Shown: positions 1 to 12,400 of the stretch, piece after piece
How positions within the stretch are numbered: position 1 is the stretch's first letter
Layout of the letters: each line of letters opens with the position of its first letter
NCBI GenBank assembly: GCA_015227615.1
Contig: JAALGZ010000002.1
Location: 2,418,001-2,482,000 of the forward strand
DNA length: 64,000 nucleotides
Direction: 5' to 3'
Origin: Labyrinthula sp. Ha
Lineage: Eukaryota; Sar; Bigyra; Labyrinthulida; Labyrinthulaceae
Notes under the pieces: model-generated
Database searches by the model: none
Told to the model about the DNA's origin: nothing
The model's input: the letters and a program-made list of their open reading frames with translations, nothing else
Program-made: the position numbers and the translations under genes

Positions 1-544
1 TGTACCCTATCTATATAACAAAAATTGTAGATCTGATTCTGTTTCTCTAAGATAGAACAGCAAGCAATACTCAAAGTAATACTACAACTTTTGCTCTTAA
101 AAAGATATTCAGGTTTTTATCCTCTGTACAACTATTCATTATCATAAAAAAAAATATATTCTAATTGGATATTTATATAAATATTATAAAACTTTGTCAA
201 ACCTTATTTCCTTGCTTATGTCAATAGTATATTTTCCATTGGTCAGACTTTTTCTACTTAGACTCCTTACAGTTGAGCAGAAATTTAACACAATATGAAT
301 ATATTCGCTATCCCCCAATTTCAAAATAAATATGATACACATAATTTTTGTGCATTAAAATTACTTTCTTACAAATTCTATCTATATATTCAATTACAGA
401 GATATTTTTTGTTCATGAACGTTGTTCAGGATTGTGTATATTTATATAGGTTGAACAGAATGTCTGGAAAAGAAGAAGTTACCCATATGAGAACCAAAAA
501 ATATTCATAAGTGTAAATAACCGGTGTTGTGAGCACGAACAGAA
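1..544. other. AT-rich upstream region, no gene seen
   Basis: AT-rich sequence before the first gene. The only open frame with an ATG (295-510, plus) is short, rich in Phe, Tyr and Leu as expected from random AT-rich DNA, and resembles nothing I know. The last 100-200 bases presumably hold the promoter and leader of the gene at 545, but I see no motif that can be defended. Confidence 0.6.
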
Positions 545-1338
545 ATGAACCTGCCAAAAGACAACACTCCAAAATCATTTTTTCAAGATGGTACCCTGGA
601 TAGTGGACGTTTTTCTTCTGTTAGTAGTTTCACGGAGACTGAAGTATCTCCATCGTCTCCAACAATACTCCCTTTTGACGCACCAGTTGCCGATCCACGG
701 AAAACTTTCAAATCAAGTAAAAATATACTTTTGTATTATATTAAGGGGATACTATTGCTCTAAATTTTGAACGAACCAAGGCAATGAAAGAATATAAAGA
801 AACCCCACAGTATGTTCAGTTCAAAACAGAGTTGGATGGAAGAGATACAGATTATGCAATAGCAGTACAGCAAGATTATGTGTTAAAACATATGGAAGTT
901 AAACCAGAAGAAAAAAAAACATTTTTAATACCAAAAAAACAAAGCTCTATAATATTTTTGATGTTTGTTATTATTGCTACGTCTACAGGACTTATTCTCT
1001 CTGTTCAAGGTGCACAAAATGTAAATGAACAAGTTGGTGAAGAAGATATTTTAATCAATCTAGGTTTTGATGAACTTGATGCACTTTGTGCAACTCGACC
1101 AAATGAAAATAGAGGTTCAATTTGTTTGAATGAAACAATCTTTGTTAAATGTAGTGAAGGAGAACTTGAAACAGAAGCTGAAGATGAAATACAGTTTTTT
1201 TCTTGTTCAAGTTTGAGAGAAGATAATCCTGATATTGGAAATTGTCTTTGTGAATTTGGTGTTGTTTTAGCTGATTCAAGTCCTTGTGAAGGTGATATAG
1301 AAAATGACCTTGATGATTGCGAATTAGCTCCAGAATAG
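545..1338 (+). CDS. Single-pass (type II-like) membrane protein with Cys-rich outer domain; family unknown
   Basis: Two exons, 545-716 and 746-1338, flank a 29-nt intron (717-745, GTAAAA...TTAAG). Joining them gives one 254-aa frame, with the split codon becoming Arg58. The first 120 or so residues are hydrophilic, Ser/Thr/Pro-rich at the start, and have no signal peptide. One membrane segment lies at about 124-145 (IIFLMFVIIATSTGLILSV). About 110 residues follow, acidic and with eight cysteines (CATRP, SICLN, VKCSE, FFSCS, NCLC, PCEG, DDCE). A Lys-rich stretch just before the membrane segment suggests N-in, C-out topology, with the Cys-rich part outside the cell or in the ER lumen and probably disulfide-bonded. 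I do not recognise the family. Its stop codon is 37 bp from that of the convergent GNAT gene. Confidence 0.8.
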
Positions 1339-1375
1339 TAAATACGTAGAAATTATATTAGTTGTTCATATAAAA

Positions 1376-1918
1376 TTAGAAAGTTTTTTTCATCTCTATC
1401 AAACCAATTTGTTCTCCTTTGACTTCTTTCACATATCTTTTAGTTTCTGTAAATCCGTGCTTTAAATAAAACTGTTCTCCAGCAAGTGTGCTGGTAAGTA
1501 CAAAGCCTTTGAATCCCTCTTTATTAGCATCCTGTGTACTTCGTTCAATCAAAAGTTTTGCTACACCTTTTCTTTTGAACTGAGGATTCGTGTACATTGC
1601 TCTTATGTTTGCATACTCTTTACTTGGATCAAGGAGTTCTAACTGCTCAACACTATGGGAAACAGATCTTCCATACTTAGCTTTTCTCTTTCCCCATCCA
1701 CCACATCCTGCTATTTTATTTGAAACAATATCAAAAGCAACATAATAAGTGCCATCTTCTATTAAGGTTCGATCTAGTCCCATGATTTCCTTCGAGGCTT
1801 GTATTTGTTTTAAAGAAAGAAAGTCTTCCTGGAGTATTTCGATTGAAGCTTTCATTACTTGCTCTATTTGCTCTACATCGTTTACTGTCGCTAGTCTCAC
1901 TTTAAACTGAGAATTCAT
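1376..1918 (-). CDS. GNAT-family N-acetyltransferase
   Basis: Intronless, 180 aa, the normal length of a single GNAT domain. The protein should transfer an acetyl group from acetyl-CoA to an amine; the substrate cannot be read from the sequence. The acetyl-CoA-binding motif A is clear at about 105-125: a beta strand (IRAMYTNPQF) runs into the pyrophosphate loop KRKGVAKLL, matching the Q/R-x-x-G-x-G/A signature. A C-terminal FYLKHGF (150-156) is the usual motif B end, where an aromatic residue sits beside CoA. The N-terminus (VRLATVNDVEQIEQVMKAS) has the usual first strand and helix. There is no targeting peptide, so a cytosolic enzyme is likely. It is convergent with the membrane-protein gene, and its promoter faces the 15-kb desert. 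Confidence 0.9.
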   Translation of the reverse strand: MNSQFKVRLATVNDVEQIEQVMKASIEILQEDFLSLKQIQASKEIMGLDRTLIEDGTYYVAFDIVSNKIAGCGGWGKRKAKYGRSVSHSVEQLELLDPSKEYANIRAMYTNPQFKRKGVAKLLIERSTQDANKEGFKGFVLTSTLAGEQFYLKHGFTETKRYVKEVKGEQIGLIEMKKTF

Positions 1919-4900
1919 TTATGGTTTACAGTTGCTAGTTTTTAAAGTCAATCTCTTTATGTTTTTATTATTCTATTCCTATTTCGCTGATATTCTTTGA
2001 AGTTTCTTGGAAATTTCTTTATCGTTTAGTCATCTTAAGTGCCTGAATATATGCTATATCAAAATATTCAATGGGAAAACGGTTTTAATGACACAGACTT
2101 TGGACTTAAATCCCGAAACCGGATGAAACCGTTGCAATGAATTCAAAAGTATATATTTCTAACTGAATTTTATTTCCTAATTCGTACTGTTACTATTTTC
2201 TCGTGGGCTATATATTTTGATGCTTCTCTTTATTTAAAAATTTCTATGGGAATTCTTCTTTTAATTTTTCTTGTTGTTACTATTGTTAAGGATATATTGT
2301 CATAATATAATCTATAGCGATAATTCTCAAATTAGACCTAGTAGCAATGTATCTAATTAACTATCATATGTACATATTTAGATTAGGGTTCACATAGCAA
2401 CAAAGTTGTTAATACAAATGACATATTTTCGCTTGTAAATCAGACTATTGAAACCGTAATTCATTTCATGGCAGCATGGCATTTATGTCTAAAATATTCT
2501 TATTTTTTATGAAATGAATTCCAAGGGTGTAAATTTGCCCTGTGAAGGCACCATAGGACGCCTTTGGCCTATAAGTTACATTAGAAAAAAATACAAAGGA
2601 AACCGGTTTTCAAACTTCGATACACACTGAATGATGAGTTAGACCATGTGTAATGAGTGCATGCACTTTCTATCCCCGTCACTTTAGTCGCTCCGGCCCC
2701 ACGGTTTCTTATTAGTAAACTCATTTAAAAATCACTGCTCCACGTGTAGTCATTTGTAAGCAGCCATTGTTCCCTTCGAATGATCTCGCGAAGTTCAGAT
2801 AAAGAGTTCACATATTTTAAAGCGTACATAAACCTAACCAAAGTTATGATATGAAATTGACCCAGCAACAGCAATCAAAAGGAGGTTGAATGTGATATTC
2901 TGTCTTTGAAAAATTCCACGCAATCCCGATCGAAAAAATTATTTTCTTGGAATCAGACAAAAAAACATTTTGTTTGTACTGACCAAGTAGCATGATCGAG
3001 GAATTTTATAGACTTAACTACTTGAAGAATTAGTTTTCATTAATATAGAGTGTGGGTAATATTAGCTCTTATCAAGAAGTGAAAACCTCTTGCATAGTCG
3101 CATGTAGGCTACTCCTGTACAACCAGAGTCTTAAGACTCCAAATGGGCTGCTTATCCTCGTCTCTGCCCTTTCTCTACAATTTGTTTGTCGCAAAAATGG
3201 AAAAGGTGACATTCTCATAAATAAGAATAATCCGTTCCACCATTGATCTTTGTTTCAGACGACTAGTTAGTAAAGCTTAGAATCAAAGTAATTTGATCAT
3301 CCTCACGAGAAAATATTATTAGAACAGCTGCTTCCTATATAATTCACACTCCCAGAGGAAAATAAATCGATACAGAGAAGATATTGATACTTACTTTCTC
3401 TGTAGAAGACGTCGCAATAGATGGCAGACATAAGGTGAATCCTTCGGTGTCTGGTATGTACACAAGAATACTTTGCTAAGACCAAGTAATCTGTTCTGAA
3501 TGATGCAACTTCATAAAAAATTCTTAGACAAAGTTGTGTATATCTATGTTTGCTCTTAGTTGGATAAATTTGTAGAATCAGAGATTCAGTAGAAAAACCT
3601 CATACCGCATAGTTCATAGGTACTTTACTTTCCAGACGTCAGATTTTAGAAAATTCTATCACAGTGTTCAAGAAAAAACCACCTACTTGTGCACCGTTCC
3701 TCTTAGTTCATTTAATTTCTCTATTCATAATTGTAATAAGGAAGAATTTTTTCTAAAATTAATTTTGCTAGGTATGTCAAATGGTAGGGACATTGAATTC
3801 TGTTTTTCAGTATGATGTTAGACTTCGGATTCATATAGTCTAGTTAACAATAGTGTTTATCAGTAATATACATCGCAATGGCTGCGATCACTCTCAATAT
3901 AAGGGCCGGTCCAAGAATCAGACTGATAGTTTTGGGTTAATATAATTTTCTTCTAAAAGAATGATTCTCTGAAATAACTCTGTACATGCGATGGACATGA
4001 TGTAAAGTTCATCATAACATTTATTAATATACCTTTAGATATAAAAGAATAAGAAGATCGTTGTCAGAGAACAAGATGAATGGTTGTTTGCACATAACTG
4101 AGATTATTTCAAGAAAAGCTCCGTCCTGTATTTCGTATCAATTATATTCTATTTAGTTGATAGACCGAAGGACTAAACTATCTCAATCTCGGGTTTTCTC
4201 CGCTTTTAAGGGCACATGTGTAAATAGGATTACTTAATTAATCTTCTGAAAGTTAACTTTAGTAAATATTTAGTAGCAGTTGGCATATAAGGTTTGCTTC
4301 GTTGTACTAATATTCAAAGACCAAACGCGATACAAAATTGTATATATTGTGAAATCAGGACAAGACCACAGATACATGGCTACAGATCAACGCTTTAAGC
4401 ACTATTGCTTCAGAAAATAAATCTCCTTTGCTTGTACTATTATATTTTTTTTCTTGGAATGCAATTAATAGTCGGTGTTCTAAGGTAAAAGAAACATATC
4501 TAAAATCCGTAATACTGCCATTCACTACTCTAAGACATTGTGTGCAATATGAAACTTGAAGTTAATAGTATAGTTCAAAAATTAACACATTTTCTAAGCC
4601 GTATGAAAGAGATTTCTTATGACATGATGGACAAAGCATAAGACTATTCCATGAACTAGATTCGATTAAGGTATAAAATCCATAATGTCTTAGCCCGATA
4701 ATTTACAGTACGTAGAGAAGAAGTCCTGTGACTCCAAATCTTAACACTTAGAAGTTCCTATAACACAGACTTAAGTTTTCAAACGGCAGTTCAGTTAAAC
4801 TTTTAGAAATTGTCCTGAAGAGCAGTGATCGTAATTGGGAATCAGATAATTTAGGATTTGAGATTTTTATTTACTTATTCAAAAACTGTCTGATGAATAC

Positions 4901-7900
4901 CTTTCTTTTTAATTTCTATAAATATGAATTTGCCAGTATTATGCATAACATAACCCGAAAATAGAACAGTTTATTTTGAGAACGCATACTGGGTGGATTG
5001 AAGGAAGAATCCAGTGTATTCGCCGTAAAAAGGAAAAGATATATGCTAAGATCAGGGCAAATGAATTAGTGAATAAAGGAAGAATATAGACATGTTGAGA
5101 TAATTTATAATCCGCTTTTTGTTTGTTATAGTGAGGCAAAAGTTTTTAGTCAAAAATATTTACTGATAGCTAATAAGAACATACCGGTTAAATATATATT
5201 ATTCATATCACCCAGTGTTGTTTAAAGAATTTGAAAATATAAAATATGATATCAGTTATCCAGAAACAAATAGTTGTGTTTCAAGTGAAGATCGGATTAT
5301 TCACTATTTACTTTTCGTATTTCAACTGAAAATTTACCCGATGCAACTGATATTTTCTCCTGTCCCTTTTAAATAAAGATATCATTCAGAGAGAAATAAA
5401 CAATAATTGTATTTAAGTTTCTGGACCATAGAAACTCTTATGAGAAACTAATTACTAACAGTTTTTGCCTTTTAGCGAGGAATATAGAAATTACTTGATT
5501 TCTAAGCGATGTCAATAATTAGACGATTTGCATCATATTGAAACAATCTTACTAATTTTTCTATTCTTTTAACATCCTAATTAAACAAAATTATATTAGA
5601 TAATAAATGATATAAAGGCCACCTGCACGATATGTTAGAATAACGAACCGTTGGTTTTAAGAACTGGCAGACGTGCACGGAACAGAGGTAAGACTGAATC
5701 ATGTTAATAACCATTAGGGGCAACATATAAATCTATACCTGATTGAAGGGGTGTTATAATATTAAAGAATAATCTGTCTTCTACTAAAATACTCATATAA
5801 TATTCAAAAAAACATGATGCAAACACAAACGTAATGGGCACTATTTCATCATCGGCACAACGGGAGGGAATCAAAACCAGGATTTATATGAGAAGTCGTA
5901 TAATGCAACCACAAATCACACATGCTACTATTCACTCTGAATCACTGGTAACCAAATATTTCTTCAACATTATTTTCTCATTGTAATTATTGTTCCCTTT
6001 TAAAAAATTCAATAATATGCAAGTCCTTACTTAATATCACACCCTCAAACTAGCTGGTAGCAATATTGACATCTGGCCATAAATTTAACCGACTGGGAAA
6101 ACCTGCTTTAACAAATTCACATATGATGATACCTTTAAGTAAATCATATGGATGAATATTTTTAGTTGAAGTTAAATCTCCTAAAATATAATAAAGAGCT
6201 TTGTATTGAATTTACCTCTGGTTTTTATAGAATGATTTAATTAATAAAGATTTCTAGGTCTGTATCATATAACTGATGGTTCACGTCTATATCCTTAGAT
6301 TGAGAGGATATTGTTACATATTATTTTTCCTTTTACATTGTTTCTTCTTTTAACTTATTAGGTATTGAAAATATTACACATCCAGACATTTAAAAACATC
6401 AAACCGGGCCTTACTACTACTTATCTATTGAAAATTACTTCATGATATTAATTAGGCTTTAGTTTACATGTAATTCAACCAGTGTTGTGACTAGAAACTC
6501 GAGTCCATATTTGTAAATATGATTGTGGCAGTTAAAATTCTTTTAGAGAAGAATACGAGAAATAGAAATATCTAAAAAATTTGACTTCCATCACTGAATG
6601 GACAGCATAAGAAGGTTTTTTTAACCTTTTGTTATTATTTTGGACGTACAAGTCTTATTTAGGACCAAGTTCTATTATCAAGGAGAGTTTCCTGGTAGTT
6701 TTGTTAACTAATACGTGTAATTTTGTAGATACGCAGGTCCCAAACTCTGAGTTTGAACTCACATTGTGGGTACTCTTAAGTTCCTATGATATTGTATTGA
6801 TATCATTTTCTATACATGTTTTAACAAAGCCATTTAATCTAGACAGAGTGAATCTCACCAGAAATCCATATCGAGACTAATAAATCCGTGCATTGGAACA
6901 CGAAATTTAATATGATCTTTATAGTACTTCTAATTACAAGAATTAGAGCTTAAAGTATTTCTGAATAAATATAGTTACTATTGCACCGATTAACACTTTA
7001 CTATAATGTTAATCTATATGTAGGGAACATTGTGGAAAACAAAACAAGAGTCCATTCTCCCAACTATCTTGGCTGATCTAGTACAAATTTCTCGATAAAA
7101 TACGTAGGCATTCAATTCTAGGTAAGACTTATAAAGGATGTATAGCTCAAATTATTTTAATACTTAAAAAATTGAACACAAATTATTAACAAGATGAATA
7201 AAATGTTTCATAGTTACATGTATCTTGTAGTTCTTACATTATATTTTTATATCAAACATTTTGCCCATAGGGATACCAGGTGCAATTATTCAATAGGCCA
7301 AGAGAAGTTTTAGGATAAATTACTAAGTCTAAGGCTGTGCTTGAGAAAGTTAATTTGCATCTAATGTTAGTAACTGTACTTATTGTTATCCCTAACTTTA
7401 TAAGACAGAGCATGATAGTTAGTAGACATGTGTAGTGAGTAGAATTACAAATAATCAAATTTTTTACATCTTGAATCTGATATTCGTAAAGAAAATCAAA
7501 TCCTATTTTATGTTGAACGATTCTAATTTAGTTCTTATTATCAGTTGTTTATTAAAAACTTACCATATTAAGTTGGCAATTAGGAAGAACTAGATATGAG
7601 AAAAACTTGACAAAATATTTTCAATGATTGAGTACCTAATTAAACCAAAACGCTGCAGTTAACATTTCTAAGATTTTTCGAGAAGCACGGCTATGTATTT
7701 GATTTCCGAACCCAAGATGATTGTGTAGAGTATAGTGAATTAAGAAGGAAAAGACCATCAAAAAGCAAATTACCAGAAACCCCATATTTTACTGAAGAAG
7801 GAGTACAAAACATTATCAACACACGATATTCTCAAATAATACCGAATGCCTCCTTGATTTTTGATATCTCAATGGGGTGGTTTGTTGAGTGTATTGTCTT

Positions 7901-8065
7901 TCATGCTCAACCTCTCATTCATACATTAGCGCCTGGTAGCATTTAGGGAAACCTATGATCGTGTACAAAACTTTAGGAAAAGAGTGGGTTTAATATCCTA
8001 TTTAGTAATTGGTGAAGTAATTTGGTATTACCTAATTTTCTTACCGTTGTTTTCACTAAATAACC

Positions 8066-8101
8066 CTTAACGGTTCGTGTGGTATCAGTAATACCGTTAA
8101 G
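8066..8101. repeat. Perfect 9-bp inverted repeat
   Basis: CTTAACGGT at 8066-8074 is mirrored exactly by ACCGTTAAG at 8093-8101 across an 18-nt loop. Nearby bases (TTACCGTTG, GGTATTACC) repeat the same ACCGTTA-like motif. It looks like part of a small decayed inverted-repeat element; similar CCGTTAA clusters occur near 54.1 kb. Confidence 0.5.
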
Positions 8102-9043
8102 CACAATGATCTTGTTATTTTTTAAACAAAATATTTTTCAAATGTGACATTATTACCAAGGTATGTCCACTGATCAACTATTTCGGATAGTATACTCTTA
8201 ATTAATCATAAAACTTGCGGCACTTCACAAGAAACACCATGTTGCTCATATAACTGGCCTAACCAAGGCTCTAATGAGTGAAAATAATCAATTTCGAAGC
8301 TCACACTGGTAAGACTTGACTTGATGTTTCCTTGATCCCCCTCTACATTCTTATTAACACCCAAAGTTTAATATATCAGATGATTCTTTGTAATTCTTTG
8401 TTAAGAAGGTTTTGTTTTATTTCAAGTAGTAAGGGGAAATTTAGAGTTCGGGAATCTCCTAGAATGCCGGAAGGTACCTGCACTTACCTTTAGTCGCCCC
8501 ATTCATTCACTTATAGTAAATATCTAGTATTTCAGTTGAGGGTATCAAAGATGAGGATTTAAGGGGCTATCTAAGCAGAATTTACCATGAAACAAAACTC
8601 TATGTGAAACTATACGAGATATTCTCAAAATAATCATACCTATGTGTAACTCTAACGCCGGAAATGATACGAGAATGATATGAACCAGTCACATTATACA
8701 TTGCTTTTGTTACAATCCTGTGGCTAATATTGCTGACAAAATTTCAATTAAGCGTACCTGAAGTTGGTAGGCTTTAGAGGCGAACTATTAATATTAGATT
8801 TAATGTTTTAACTATTTAATCTCTCAAATTTGCAGTGTCTTTGAATAGAAACAATCTCTAACTATTTTGGTACTGGTTGGATTATAAATTTTCTTCTAAG
8901 ATTTTATAGAAATAAATTAATAGAAACACTAGCTTAGAATATGTTTTAATATACATGAAATATATCATCTCTTTATCATTATTTTTATTATTCCTAAATA
9001 GTTTTTCTTGTCTATCAATCAATTTATTGTAACAAAATTGAGA

Positions 9044-9110
9044 AAAATCTCTCACGGCATCACCCATAATTCAAAATCTCACACGGCATCACCCATAATT
9101 CAAAATCTCA
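9044..9110. repeat. 29-bp tandem repeat, about 2.3 copies
   Basis: A 29-bp unit containing CACGGCATCACCCATAATTC occurs at 9044-9072 and again at 9073-9101, with a partial third copy to about 9110. There is one clear mismatch. The near-identity suggests a recent slippage duplication. No function is visible. Confidence 0.85.
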
Positions 9111-9439
9111 ACCAATTAAAATATTTTTTTCGCCTTAATTTTTGCTTTGCACAGTCTAAAAGATACTTTCAAAGATCTCTATATCTTTCAATAATTCGCA
9201 CAACACTTAATGACTCTCCAATAAGTATTGTTTGAGTTATCTAACTATCAAAACCAAAACATTTCATCAAAATTAAGATGATAAATATTTAACTTAATGA
9301 AAAAGATTTTCACAGCAACTAATTGCAGTAATTTTATAAAATAAAGGCTCGTGAAGTTTAAATGCATAAGTTCGGATATAATGCTTTTTTGTTTCTAGAA
9401 TTAGTTTGTATATAGACTCACCATTTGTATTTTTCATGA

Positions 9440-9459
9440 ATATATATATATATATATAT
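9440..9459. repeat. (TA)n microsatellite
   Basis: About ten uninterrupted TA dinucleotides in AT-rich desert DNA. Confidence 0.9.
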
Positions 9460-12400
9460 TAGTTTCACAGTATAATTTTCTTCTAGTTGTATCTAAGCAG
9501 AATCCTATATATACCCTAATAATTTCCTACAGAACTAATAAGAAAACAGTGTAGCATATTTCATATCAACATCTTAATGTTTAAGTTTTAAAGATGTTTT
9601 TATACTATAAACTTCCCCCATGTATCTGTATTTGCCTAAGATACTTCAAATTTGTATATAAATTTTCTTCTGAAGTTTTATTGATTTAAATATCTAGATT
9701 GATTTCCTAAAACTCGCTTAGAAACGTGTCGACGCAGATTAAGTCATCCTGTAGTTATAATACTTAACTTTATTACCCAAAAAATCCACCTTTTCTAACT
9801 AAGTCTTTGCTATGTCATATACAACAAAATTGGTAAATATACTTTAGCTCCTCTCAAAACTATTATATTTGGTTCTTAATTCAACAAATAATTTTATTAT
9901 GTAATTTTATTTTCTCGCATTCGTTATTACAGGGTCTTCATAACTGAATCTAAGATATCTTTAAGACTCAGCACGTTGGTCATATTGTGTAAACAACCTT
10001 TTCAAATTATTTAAATTTACCGAAACTTGATATATTCTTATTAAAACCCATACTAGTATATTTATTTTAGTATTAAAGCAAAATTGTCAAGAAAACCCAT
10101 GATTGCGGGAAATGACGTTTATAGCATGAGCTAGTTTTTGTCCCAAAATATTTCAGAAATATCGTACAGACATCCACCAGATATGTGCCGCTAAGAACAA
10201 TAGTTGAATCATCTGTTGCGCCAAATCCTTTTATAAGGACGGGGACTTTAAGTTTTAATAATACTTATGTTAAGGGCTCTTTTTAATGAGTTTACTCGTG
10301 CTGAAAAAATATATTCTCAAATGTAATATAATGAAAAAAACACGGATTATCTGATATGCCTCAACTTATGATAGTTTGTTTAAAATAAGCCCCTGTTAAT
10401 TTGTCAAAATAATACTATTATAGTTAATATTTGCTGAGTTAATCCCCTCTGAGAAAAATCATATCTACAGAATCTATAGAGTAATAGAAATTTCTTTGTA
10501 ATGCTTTATCCACCATCTTACAATTAAAAATCAAGAATTTTGCTTTTAATTTTGAATTTTAAGATATTTTAGATATTTTTTAAGAAAGGATAAATTTTGA
10601 GATATAATAACATTTTCACCAGCCTCGAAATATCTAATGCCTCTAGAAGTGTTCGTGTGGATCTTAAATAACAACCATGAGACAAACAAACGGGATGATT
10701 TACATCTAAGAAGTAGTTCATTATAGCTTTAAATTATTCTGTAAAGAGTTCTTCAAAAAGCATCATATTGTAAAAGTCCCATAAACTCTGAAGGGAATAG
10801 TTTTAAGTACCCAATATTACTGAAAATGAGATTACAAATAACAAATTACTCTGAACTACGTTTGTTAACGGGAGATGTCGATAGTTATGATTTCCTCTTG
10901 CTTCTTTGCGAAGACACTCATATGACTTCCAATTTAACTACAGCTATAAATATTTAATTTCATTCAAAGAGGTTACAAACTCAATCCGAAAATAAAAAAT
11001 AGCTTATATTCCACTATTGGTAAACCTGTAGACTTAGATTCTATCCTTATATAAAGACATCTTATGCTACATGAGAGCAGAAATATTAGATTATCAAACC
11101 CCTTCTATCCTTCAAAATTTAATTTTCCGCGATATTTCTGCTAATCCATAAAAAGATATGATTCATTGCTTTTGTACCAGATAAAATTTTCACATACTAA
11201 AATGAACTCACACAAAAGGATTATAGTTCAATCAAGGAAGCCCAGGATTTGATTTAGCGCAGAAAATTACTTCATTCTAATGTATCTATAGTTTAAGAGT
11301 TCTATTTCTTAATTTACTGACAAGATTTAATCTAATAGTGCCACGTAGTTTCTGTATTTTAAAATAATTTTTTGATAGATCATTCGGCGGGTTGGTTTCT
11401 CTTTGAGAACCTGTGGAATATTATTTGATCCAGCAGCTCTGGGTTCATGCTTGGGAGTTTAAGCTTTTCCATAATATGGTCCACGAAGAATAAACTAACA
11501 CCAGCAGCATATATTCATAAAGTTTTCTGATGTTCAATCTTAGCATCCTTGAATATTGGGAAAATAGTTATAGTAGAATAATCATACCAATGCCCAAGTC
11601 ATCTGATAGCTATGCATAAGATAGAGATGGTAGAAATCTCTAACGGGAAAAAAGAAAAAATATCAAGAAAAGTTTTTTCAAATTCTTTATCAAGTTAAAT
11701 AACAGTTGGGGCCTTCAAGAAAAGATCTATTGCTAAACATATCTTAGGAAATTTCTATGTCGGAATTATCTTTTCAGATACCTATGGTTTCACTGTCGCA
11801 GATTCAGAAATTTGGTTTGTCAAGCAAATACCAATACGACCAATCAAGACTTTGTGGTAATGGTTCCAACACTTCTAACTTTAAAAAAAATAATTGAATA
11901 TAGTTGAATTATTTTGTGGGTTGTTTTCCACGTAATTTCGGTAATAGATATATTTCATTCCAATATTTTTGGAACTCAATTGAGGCCCTTGCAGAACGCT
12001 ATGGGTATTCAACAGTGCCGTCGCTAAAACATCATCAATTCAAAGAGAAGTGATACCTTCAGTACACATTGACAAGTAAGATTTTCTCATAATAAAGTTT
12101 CAATTGCATAGAAAACATGCATAAATATAGTTCTAAAATTAGATTTGAGCTTGATATTAAGAATGAACTCTACAATATCAAAGAATTTTGCGATGGATAT
12201 CAGTATTCCTCTCGTCATGATATCAAATATGTATAATGTCCAACTGGGTTTCGATTTCCAAGTTTTCGTGAATGAGAAGAACCTACCCATATTTCTGAGC
12301 TCTTTGCTTATCACTGGTAAGATATATCATGGTAAAGATACAAATAGAAGCTACAGAATCCCATTGTTTCATGGGATGTAGAAAAAGGGTAGGTGGCCCT

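Noticed and set aside
7643-7945. About 100-codon plus-strand frame containing KHGYVFDFRTQDD
   Set aside because: It looks somewhat protein-like but has no early ATG and no known motif. A few frames this long are expected by chance in 64 kb of AT-rich DNA.
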